Origin: Flavobacterium cheongpyeongense | GTDB taxonomy: Bacteria > Bacteroidota > Bacteroidia > Flavobacteriales > Flavobacteriaceae | Reading direction: 5' to 3' | DNA length: 36,343 nt | Assembly: GCF_003202435.1 (NCBI RefSeq) | Contig: NZ_QJHK01000031.1 | Location: forward strand, 1-36,343 | Shown: positions 18,524 to 25,229 of the stretch, piece after piece | How positions within the stretch are numbered: the first letter of the stretch is position 1 | Layout: each line of letters opens with the position of its first letter | Position numbers and translations under genes: made by a program | Notes under the pieces: generated by a model | What the model was told of the DNA's origin: nothing | Database searches by the model: none | What the model saw: the letters and a program-made list of their open reading frames with translations, nothing else

Positions 18524-19669
18524 ATGAACATTATTACAAATAAAAAATATGCCTTGTTATCTGTATTTATGATAACAGGGCATTTTCTTTTTGCCCAAAT
18601 TGATTCAAATGCAACAAAAGAAACCAAGAACTTATACAACAATTTAAAAGTAATTTCAAAAGAGCATATTTTATTTGGTCATCAGCATGCGCTGGAATAT
18701 GGACATGGATGGTTCAATGAATCTGGCAGGTCAGATGTAAAATCAGTTACCGGTTCGCATCCTGCAGTCGTTGGAATTGATTTCAGTGGTTTTTCCGGAC
18801 AAGCACAAGAAAAAATTGAAAATGAAAAAGAAAGGCTGAAAAAAAATGTAATTGATACTTATGAACGCGGCGGTATTACTACAGTTTCCTGGCATTTGAA
18901 TAATCCTGCTTCTGGTGGAGGATTTTATTGGAAAGATTCTGTTTCTATTGCTGCTATGTCCCTGATTAAAGAGGGCGGCTCACATCACGAACAATATAAG
19001 GAAATCTTAAAAACTATTGCTGATTTTGCTTATTCGGTTAAAACAAAAGACGGAAAATTGGTTCCTATGATTTTCAGACCTTTTCATGAGTTTGACGGAG
19101 ACTGGTTCTGGTGGGGAAAAAAATATACCTCTAGAGAGGATTTTATAGCTGTATGGCAATTTACAGTTTCCTACTTACGGGATACTTTGGGTGTTCATAA
19201 TTTTATTTATGCATTTTCACCAGATAATAGATTTAATTCTGAAGAAGAATATTTAGAACGTTATCCCGGCGATGACCATGTTGATCTTTTTGGGATGGAC
19301 GATTATGGAGATTTTGGAAGAGAAGGGAAATATGATCTCGAAGCAGCAAAAAAGAAACTCAAAATATTTTCTGACATTGCTATAAAAAAGAACAAATTAG
19401 CTGCCTTAACAGAAACAGGTTTAGAATCGATTCCGAATGCGACCTGGTGGACAGAAACTTTGCTTAAAACTTTACAAACTGAGAAGTTAGAATTAGCTTA
19501 TGTTTTGGTTTGGCGTAATGATGCAACAAGTGCAACACATTTTTACGCTCCGTTTCCCGGACAAACCAGCGTTCCTGATTTTATTAAATTTTATGAGGAT
19601 CCTTATACCTTGTTTGAAAAGGATCTCAAAAATATTTATCACAGTAAATTTAAGTTAAAAAATAATTAA
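18524..19669 (+). CDS. Exported GH26 beta-mannanase
   Basis: This 381-aa protein is a glycoside hydrolase family 26 endo-beta-1,4-mannanase, cleaving the backbone of mannans by a retaining mechanism. A signal peptide covers about residues 1-25 (FLFAQ|ID). The catalytic barrel follows: FGHQHALEYG near 51-60, RPFHEFDGDWFWWG at 185-198 with acid/base Glu189, and ALTETGLE at 294-301 with nucleophile Glu297. VSWHLNNPASGG and AFSPDN are further family motifs. There is no T9SS tail, so it is probably periplasmic or attached by other means. No SusC/SusD genes flank it. It follows purC by 30 nt and may be read through from that promoter. Confidence 0.93.
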   Translation: MNIITNKKYALLSVFMITGHFLFAQIDSNATKETKNLYNNLKVISKEHILFGHQHALEYGHGWFNESGRSDVKSVTGSHPAVVGIDFSGFSGQAQEKIENEKERLKKNVIDTYERGGITTVSWHLNNPASGGGFYWKDSVSIAAMSLIKEGGSHHEQYKEILKTIADFAYSVKTKDGKLVPMIFRPFHEFDGDWFWWGKKYTSREDFIAVWQFTVSYLRDTLGVHNFIYAFSPDNRFNSEEEYLERYPGDDHVDLFGMDDYGDFGREGKYDLEAAKKKLKIFSDIAIKKNKLAALTETGLESIPNATWWTETLLKTLQTEKLELAYVLVWRNDATSATHFYAPFPGQTSVPDFIKFYEDPYTLFEKDLKNIYHSKFKLKNN

Positions 19670-19784
19670 TTCAACCGCTTTCATTCTATACACTATAATT
19701 AGCTATCAATCTAATTGCAGATTATCATGATTGGCCAATGCCAGTGACTACTCGTGCTATTTTCTAATCGTTATTTTGATGAAT

Positions 19785-19807
19785 ACAGCAAAATAACTGC
19801 TGTTTTT
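19785..19807 (+). terminator. Candidate terminator downstream of the GH26 gene
   Basis: acagca (19785-19790) and tgctgt (19798-19803) form a 6-bp stem with a 7-nt loop, followed by ttttta. It lies about 115 nt past the mannanase stop. The remainder of the 345-bp spacer (19670-20014) has no reading frame and carries the candidate promoter of the ankyrin gene. Confidence 0.45.
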
Positions 19808-19927
19808 ATATAATTTTCGTCAATTCTGTAACATACGATTATTTTTTGCGTCTATATTGACAGCACATAATTTAACCACACTAGTTAAATTAATTAAGAT
19901 GTTAATAAATAGTTAAAACATAGTACC

Positions 19928-19962
19928 TTGTAATACATAATACGAAAATAAAAGTACATTTG
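19928..19962 (+). promoter_or_regulatory. Candidate promoter of the ankyrin-repeat gene
   Basis: TACATTTG (19955-19962) matches TAnnTTTG exactly, and a TTG lies at 19928-19930 with 24-nt spacing. The -7 box is embedded in the small palindrome gtacatttgtac (19954-19965). The leader would be about 45 nt, rich in caatcaatt-like repeats. Confidence 0.45.
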
Positions 19963-20014
19963 TACAGAATTTAAAAATCATCAAAATCAATCAATTAACA
20001 AACAATCAATTATC

Positions 20015-20401
20015 ATGAAAAAAACAGTAATTTATTTAGGACTGGCATTAGTAGCATTTACAAATGTTTCAATGGCTTCGAATCACAAACCATTAGCTAA
20101 AGAAAACTATTTTGAGTTTTCAACATTTTACAGAACCCCATTAACAGTTGCAGTAGGTAAAGGCGATATAGAAATTGTTAAAAAATTTATCGAATATGGT
20201 GCAGATGTAAATCAAAAATCAGAAGACGACATGACACCTTTAATGATTGCAGCCCGTTATAACAGAGTTGAAATCATGAAAATTTTATTAGCCAATGGCG
20301 CGCGTCCGAATGATAAAAATGAAAGAGGATTTACAGCTTTAAAATATGCACAATTATCAAATGCTACAGATGCAATTGCTATTTTAAAAGAATTAAAATA
20401 A
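20015..20401 (+). CDS. Small exported ankyrin-repeat protein
   Basis: This 128-aa protein has a signal peptide (residues 1-21, VAFTNVSMA|S), so it is exported, probably to the periplasm. It has two full ankyrin repeats: TPLTVAVGKGDIEIVKKFI with YGADVNQ (about 41-73), and TPLMIAARYNRVEIMKILL with NGARPND (about 74-106). A third, capping repeat is partial (TALKYAQLSNATDAIAILK, 107-126). Ankyrin repeats bind proteins; the partner is unknown. The gene is a single unit between its own promoter and a strong terminator. Confidence 0.9.
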   Translation: MKKTVIYLGLALVAFTNVSMASNHKPLAKENYFEFSTFYRTPLTVAVGKGDIEIVKKFIEYGADVNQKSEDDMTPLMIAARYNRVEIMKILLANGARPNDKNERGFTALKYAQLSNATDAIAILKELK

Positions 20402-20443
20402 GGGTTTAAAACTAAAAATTTTTAAAGAGTTTGAGTTAGTAAT

Positions 20444-20480
20444 AAAACGACCTTCCTGAACCGAAGGTCGTTTTTATTTT
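20444..20480. terminator. Terminator after the ankyrin-repeat gene
   Basis: aaaacgaccttc (20444-20455) pairs perfectly with gaaggtcgtttt (20463-20474) around a 7-nt loop, followed by tttattttt on the plus strand. The A-rich left flank gives a T-rich tail on the minus strand too, so it could also stop transcription from the M42 peptidase gene. Confidence 0.85.
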
Positions 20481-20491
20481 TGATTGTCTTT

Positions 20492-20570
20492 TAGCCCCGA
20501 TGGTACTGGCATCCTTTTATGGCGGGGTTCGCCATAAAAGATATAAGGGACAGCGGGATCAGCTCCTGAA
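20492..20570 (+). ncRNA. Structured intergenic element, possibly Flavo-1-like RNA
   Basis: This GC-rich island in AT-rich DNA runs from tagccccgatggtactgg to gcgggatcagctcctg. Its core is an 11-bp perfect hairpin, cttttatggcg (20514-20524) with cgccataaaag (20530-20540), loop gggtt; the flanking atc and gat extend the stem around a bulged C. Outer pairings cccg/cggg and ctg/cag enclose it. The 3' end is shared with the truncated copy at 1-43. It sits after the ankyrin terminator, between convergent genes, so it is unlikely to be a leader riboswitch. I recall similar sequences as recurrent flavobacterial intergenic elements (Flavo-1 motif); the identity is unverified. Confidence 0.5.
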
Positions 20571-20633
20571 AATTCATCTGCTACTTTAGAACCTGTTTAG
20601 ATTTATATTGAAATCTCTTGAAATTATCAATAT

Positions 20634-21722
20634 TTATTTGAAATAAGAAAAAGTTTCATTGTTTTCGATTTTTAGTAATGATTGATAAATCAGCTGAATC
20701 ACATTTTCAACATCTTGTTTATGAACCATTTCTACAGTCGTGTGCATATAACGCAACGGCAACGAGATTAATGCTGATGCAACACCACCATTGCTGTATG
20801 CGAATGCATCTGTATCCGTTCCTGTAGCTCTTGAGGTAGCATGTCTCTGAAACGGAATTTTGTTTTCTTCTGCTGTGTCTACAATTAAATCACGTAAATT
20901 ATTTTGAACTGCCGGAGCATAGGCAATCACAGGGCCTTTACCCATTTTAAGATCACCTTCGACCTTTTTATCAATCATTGGAGTGGTTGTATCGTGGCAA
21001 ACATCAGTAATAATGGCAACATTTGGTTTAATGGTTTGCGCAATCATTTCAGCCCCACGCAGACCAATTTCCTCCTGAACAGAGTTTACGATATATAATC
21101 CAAACGGTAGCCTTTTGTTATTTTCTTTCAGTAAACGGGCAACTTCGGCAATCATAAAACCGCCCATTCTGTTATCAATTGCGCGACAAACGAATTTATT
21201 TTCGTTTAAAATCATAAATTCATCCGGATACGTTATGACACAGCCAACGTGAACTCCCATTTCTAAAACCTGTTCTTTGGTCTCACAGCCTAAATCAATA
21301 AAAATATTGCTTAATTTCGGAATCTCTTCCTTATCCCTTAAACGTGTGTGAATCGCCGGCCATCCAAAGACGCCTTTTACAATTCCTTTTTTAGTATGGA
21401 TATTTACTCTTTTTGATGGAGCTATCTGGTGATCTGAACCTCCATTACGTATCACATATAGTAAACCATCATCAGTAATATAATTTACATACCATGAAAT
21501 TTCATCAGCATGCCCTTCAATGACAACTTTAAAAGGAGCATCAGGATTGATAACTCCAACCGCAGTTCCATACGTATCTGTAATAAAGGTATCCACATAA
21601 GGCTTTAAATAGTCCATCCAGAGTTTTTGTCCTTCGCTTTCATAACCGGTCGGTGAAGCGTTATTTAGGTAGCTTTCTAGGAAAGCAATTGAGGTATCTT
21701 TTAAGATAGATTCTGTACTCAT
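20634..21722 (-). CDS. M42 family metallopeptidase
   Basis: This 362-aa protein is an M42 aminopeptidase (glutamyl aminopeptidase/endoglucanase M-like), a cytoplasmic dinuclear metal enzyme that usually forms large tetrahedral assemblies. Metal and catalytic residues are visible: His71 and Asp73 in EGHADE, Asp183 in CRAIDNRMGG, Glu217/Glu218 in VQEEIGLRGA, Asp240 in IITDVCHD, and a His in RYMHTTVEMV near the C-terminus. Length is normal and there is no signal peptide. It is divergent from a DUF4294 gene across an 81-bp spacer that carries a T13 tract just before its ATG. Peptide trimming in protein turnover is the likely role. Confidence 0.94.
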   Translation of the reverse strand: MSTESILKDTSIAFLESYLNNASPTGYESEGQKLWMDYLKPYVDTFITDTYGTAVGVINPDAPFKVVIEGHADEISWYVNYITDDGLLYVIRNGGSDHQIAPSKRVNIHTKKGIVKGVFGWPAIHTRLRDKEEIPKLSNIFIDLGCETKEQVLEMGVHVGCVITYPDEFMILNENKFVCRAIDNRMGGFMIAEVARLLKENNKRLPFGLYIVNSVQEEIGLRGAEMIAQTIKPNVAIITDVCHDTTTPMIDKKVEGDLKMGKGPVIAYAPAVQNNLRDLIVDTAEENKIPFQRHATSRATGTDTDAFAYSNGGVASALISLPLRYMHTTVEMVHKQDVENVIQLIYQSLLKIENNETFSYFK

Positions 21723-21803
21723 ATTTTTTTTTTTTGCTAATTTATAAATTTGGTATTACAGTTGTGTATATAATGTATAATTTTACACTTAAATATATAT
21801 TCT

Positions 21804-22481
21804 ATGAGATTTACAACTTGTATTTTATTTTTCCTTTTAGTTTCTTTTGCAGCTAAAGCTCAGATTACGCCCAAAGAAACAGAAATGGGCTACTCACTCA
21901 CTGAAAATGATTCGATTTTGGGTGATACTATTCAATTACCTGAAATCCTTATCTCAAAGGGAGAACTGGATCCGGAAGCCAAAAAGCAGTTTTTGATTCT
22001 TCAAAACAGGGTTTACAAAGTCTATCCTTATGCAAAATTAGCTGCAGACCGCTTAACAGCCTTAAACAATGGTATGGCTCGTTTAAAAACCAGTCGCGAA
22101 AAGAAAAAATATTTTAAAATTGTAGAAGATTATCTTAATAATGAGTTCGAGGCCAGACTAAAAAAGCTTTCTCGAAAACAAGGACAAATTTTGGTAAAAC
22201 TCATTCATAGACAAACAGGAATAACGACATATGAATTGGTAAAAACGTTAAAAAGCGGCTTTAAGGCCTTTGTATCAAACGCAACTGCCAATATGTTTGA
22301 CATTAGTTTGAAAAGGGAATACCAGCCTTTTGAAGTCAATGAAGATTATCTGATAGAAACTATTCTCGTCCGGGCATTTGAGTCTGGCAGATTATCCTAT
22401 CAAAAACCTTCAAATCCTATTAATTATGATACGCTTGAAACACATTGGGAACAAAAAGCGGAAGAGCTTAATAAGAAGTAA
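21804..22481 (+). CDS. Exported DUF4294 domain protein
   Basis: This 225-aa protein has a signal peptide (residues 1-19, FAAKA|Q). It matches the DUF4294 family, which is almost confined to Bacteroidota. The conserved part runs from about residue 40 to 190 (QLPEILISKGELD; NRVYKVYPYAKLAADRL; GQILVKLIHRQTGITTYELVK). The rest is charged and helical. Function is unknown. A TAAATTTG -7-like box (21745-21752) lies upstream, but without a well-placed -33 element. The downstream 176 bp contain only a hairpin terminator. Confidence 0.85.
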   Translation: MRFTTCILFFLLVSFAAKAQITPKETEMGYSLTENDSILGDTIQLPEILISKGELDPEAKKQFLILQNRVYKVYPYAKLAADRLTALNNGMARLKTSREKKKYFKIVEDYLNNEFEARLKKLSRKQGQILVKLIHRQTGITTYELVKTLKSGFKAFVSNATANMFDISLKREYQPFEVNEDYLIETILVRAFESGRLSYQKPSNPINYDTLETHWEQKAEELNKK

Positions 22482-22555
22482 GCTTTTAAAAAGGTACATT
22501 CATAACAATATAAGTTATTGTTTTTTCAATAAAACAGAGATTACATCCCAAAAAA

Positions 22556-22598
22556 AATATTAGTGTGGCCCTAAATGGATTGGAGCCACACTAATATT
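22556..22598 (-). terminator. Terminator after the LuxR-type response regulator gene
   Basis: aatattagtgtggc (22556-22569) and gccacactaatatt (22585-22598) form a perfect 14-bp stem with a 15-nt loop. An A7-8 run precedes the left arm, giving a T tract on the minus strand. It lies between convergent genes, about 60 nt past the response regulator stop. Confidence 0.75.
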
Positions 22599-22657
22599 GA
22601 GTTCTTTATTATGAAAATTAAGTTTAAATTTGTTTCTATTTAGAATGCGTTTTTGTT

Positions 22658-23287
22658 TTATACCAATCCTTTTTCTAATGCAACTCTAACCAGTCCGGCA
22701 GAATTTCTGACTCCTAATTTTTGTATTAAATTACTTCTATGAGAATCTACAGTCTTTGCGCTTATAAATAATTTCACTGCTATTTCCTCAGTGGTAAATT
22801 CTTGAATAATTAACTGCAGAATCTCTTTTTCCCTTTGGGTTAATTTTGGAATAAAAGAAGACGTCTGGTTTATACCAATCGAGTCATTTAGTAAAATATC
22901 CTGGATGTGTTTAGGTAAATAGCGATTTCCATTAGCGACCTCTTTTATGGCTTCTATAAGTTCTTTTTTACTGGTGTTTTTTAACAAATAGCCCATCGCA
23001 CCATTCTTTAAAATTTGTTTTATAAAAATACTGTCCTCAAAATTAGTCAGGGCAATTATCTTTAAATCAGGGTGCTTTTTTAGCAAGTCTTTACAAGCAT
23101 TTATACCATTTCCGTCAGGTAAATTAATATCTAACAACAATACATTTATAGAGGAGTTGATACTTTCTATAGTATCTTTGATGTTTTCAAATGACTGCTG
23201 TAACTGTATTTCTTTATTCGAATAAAGCATCGTTTTAATTCCTTCAATTACAATGGGATGGTCGTCAGTGATAGCAATTGGAATCAT
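22658..23287 (-). CDS. NarL/LuxR-family response regulator
   Basis: This 209-aa protein has an N-terminal receiver (about 1-120) with Asp8/Asp9, phospho-acceptor Asp53 (LLLDINLPDG) and Lys103 (YLLKNTS). A C-terminal LuxR-type HTH follows (about 145-209; LTQREKEILQLI, then AVKLFISAKTVDSHRSNLI). It should bind DNA after phosphorylation by the kinase encoded immediately upstream, whose gene overlaps this start by 4 nt (ATGA arrangement). Targets are unknown. The gene ends near a strong terminator. Confidence 0.94.
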   Translation of the reverse strand: MIPIAITDDHPIVIEGIKTMLYSNKEIQLQQSFENIKDTIESINSSINVLLLDINLPDGNGINACKDLLKKHPDLKIIALTNFEDSIFIKQILKNGAMGYLLKNTSKKELIEAIKEVANGNRYLPKHIQDILLNDSIGINQTSSFIPKLTQREKEILQLIIQEFTTEEIAVKLFISAKTVDSHRSNLIQKLGVRNSAGLVRVALEKGLV

Positions 23288-24642
23288 TTTATTTTATTTA
23301 AATTGATGGAAATGGTATAAGAGCTGCCTGAAGCGGAACTATCTATGTCTAATTGAGCATTTAAAAAAGCAATTCTGGTGTTGATGTTTTTTAATCCAAT
23401 TCCATTTGAAACCGCACTTTTATCAAAACCAATTCCGTTATCTTCTACGGTTATAAAAAGTTCATCCTCTCTGTAATTGAATTGAATCATTGCTTCTGTA
23501 GCTTTGGAATGTTTTAGAATATTAGTTACTAATTCCTGAATAATTCTATACACAACTGTTTCATTTTTCTTGGATAAAGCGATGTAATCGCCATAGGTCT
23601 GAAAATCAATTTTGAAATTATCTGAACTTTTAATTTTAATGCAATATTCGCCAATACTTTCGATTAATCCATATTCTAAAATAGACGAAGGCATTAAATT
23701 ATGTGAAATACTGCGTACTTGCGCACAGGATTCATCTATCATATTGATGACTTTATTCAAATTTTCAGTATCAATAACACTTAAACCCGATTCTTCAAGT
23801 GTTGACAAATGGTATTTTATGGCAGATAAATCACTGTTTAGACCATCGTGAAGTTCTTGTGCGATTCGTTTTCGTTCTTTGTCTTCTCCATCAATCAAGG
23901 CTTCTAATGTGGCTATTTCCTGGTTTTGTTTATCAATTTCTAATTGTGAATTGACTTTTTTTAATTCATCATTTGTCAATATGGTTTTGTAGGCAAGACC
24001 TAATGCAAAGCAAAAATTTTCGAGTATTATTCCGATTGAAAAATAAAGTATCGAATTGGGTGCTAATTTTAATACGGTAATGTAAAAAGAAAATAGTGCA
24101 AAAAAGATGTAAATACTCAAACCAATTAAATACCAATACTTATGCTTTCCAGAATATTTTAATGCTTTTGGTACAGCATATAAACATAAAATTAAAACAG
24201 ATGGCAGGTACAAATAATAAAAAAAAGTAAAGAATATTTGGAACTTGTTTAATTGAAACGTGATGAAAAACAATATCGTGAAGAAAATAAATAAAAATAA
24301 TAATATTTTTATAACTCTATTGGAAACAACAGGAGTGTGTTTTTCTAAATCAAGAAAATAAATTGAAAAAATGAAATAAAAATTATAAAAGAGAACTTGT
24401 AAGTACCAATTGAAAAAACCTGAAAAACGGAGTGCATCAACAGGATTAAAAAGCAGTTTAAGATTTTCAAGGTATAAATGATACAGGTATTCATTTTTTG
24501 TAAAAAGATATATAATGATTGTAAAAAGATACATTCCATAAAATTTAAAACTTTTTTCGACGTTGTAAATAGACATAAAAATGCTTAACACCAAAAAAAG
24601 GATCAAATAAGATATGGTGCAATTCCACATAAATTCATACAT
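23284..24642 (-). CDS. Seven-helix membrane sensor histidine kinase (HisKA_3)
   Basis: This 452-aa sensor kinase has seven predicted membrane helices (about 7-27, 36-48, 78-97, 111-129, 136-156, 168-190, 196-216), like 7TMR-DISM sensors but without the usual periplasmic domain. A short coiled coil (about 222-255) leads to a HisKA_3 dimerisation domain with phospho-acceptor His265 (RKRIAQELHDGLNSDL). The ATPase domain follows, with VYRIIQELVTNILKHS and VEDNGIGFD. It is co-transcribed with the response regulator that overlaps its end. The ligand is unknown. Just upstream lie the C-terminal remnant of a related kinase and a double-glycine peptide gene, so a peptide signal is conceivable but not shown. 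Confidence 0.92.
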   Translation of the reverse strand: MYEFMWNCTISYLILFLVLSIFMSIYNVEKSFKFYGMYLFTIIIYLFTKNEYLYHLYLENLKLLFNPVDALRFSGFFNWYLQVLFYNFYFIFSIYFLDLEKHTPVVSNRVIKILLFLFIFFTILFFITFQLNKFQIFFTFFYYLYLPSVLILCLYAVPKALKYSGKHKYWYLIGLSIYIFFALFSFYITVLKLAPNSILYFSIGIILENFCFALGLAYKTILTNDELKKVNSQLEIDKQNQEIATLEALIDGEDKERKRIAQELHDGLNSDLSAIKYHLSTLEESGLSVIDTENLNKVINMIDESCAQVRSISHNLMPSSILEYGLIESIGEYCIKIKSSDNFKIDFQTYGDYIALSKKNETVVYRIIQELVTNILKHSKATEAMIQFNYREDELFITVEDNGIGFDKSAVSNGIGLKNINTRIAFLNAQLDIDSSASGSSYTISINLNKIK

Positions 24643-24713
24643 ATAGACTCACTGTTACTTTAAAAGAATTAAAGAAAATGGTTTGTAAGTTAGGAGTAGT
24701 TTTTCTATTTGCA

Positions 24714-24824
24714 TCATTTTACTTTATTTAAATCAATAGAAATAGTATAAGATATTCCGGCAGACGAACTCGCAACATCCATATTTGGATTCAAAAACAC
24801 TATTCTGTTTTTGATGTTTTTATA
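24714..24824 (-). pseudogene. C-terminal remnant of a second histidine kinase
   Basis: Read on the minus strand and ending at TGA (24714-24716), this stretch encodes KNIKNRIVFLNPNMD..., then SAGISYTISIDLNKVK-stop. It aligns without gaps to the last 35 residues of the neighbouring kinase (KNINTRIAFLNAQLD..., ending SYTISINLNKIK), with 22 of 35 identical by my count. The match stops abruptly at about 24821, where unrelated DNA and a plus-strand peptide gene begin. No start codon or remaining kinase sequence is seen, so it is a gene fragment left by a deletion or rearrangement. Confidence 0.8.
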
Positions 24825-24847
24825 TTTAGAAACTCTATATTTTAATT

Positions 24848-24981
24848 ATGAAAACATTAGATCAAATTGTAAAAGAAGCTAAAACTGTTTTTTTAGAAAA
24901 AAACAGTTAAACAAAATTGTTGGTGGCACATCATCAACTATTGATGAGACGGCAAAAAAAGCTATTTTGGCTATTCGTTAA
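24848..24981 (+). pseudogene. Double-glycine-leader peptide gene split by a -1 frameshift at an A7C tract
   Basis: Frame 0 starts at ATG 24848 and reads MKTLDQIVKEAKTVFLEKNS before TAA at 24908-24910. The -1 frame continues from the A tract as KKQLNKIVGG (gga/ggc codons to 24927), then TSSTIDETAKKAILAIR and TAA at 24979-24981. Joined, they make a 44-residue peptide with the LxKIVGG leader-cleavage pattern of ComC/BlpC-type bacteriocin or pheromone precursors and a 17-residue core. The junction is A AAA AAC (24898-24904), in the codon phase of a -1 slippery heptamer. One missing A would equally explain it. So the gene is broken, mis-sequenced or frameshift-decoded. No transporter gene is nearby. 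The following 248 bp to 25229 show no feature. Confidence 0.6.
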
Positions 24982-25229
24982 CAGTCATACAAATTCCATT
25001 ATTATTATTTGATTTTGGATTTATTACTCAAATAGTTTCTTACTCTTTTATAACTAAATAAAAGATAATCATCTAATAAAAAGAGATTTTGCATTAAACA
25101 AAACAAATCTAAAAAAAGCTTTTGTATAGCAATCCATTTTGTATATAAAAATAAGAAAAAAACAGTATGTATTTGCTCTTTAATAACAAAAAAGATAGAA
25201 TCACAATAGTGACATAAAAAACAAACGCT

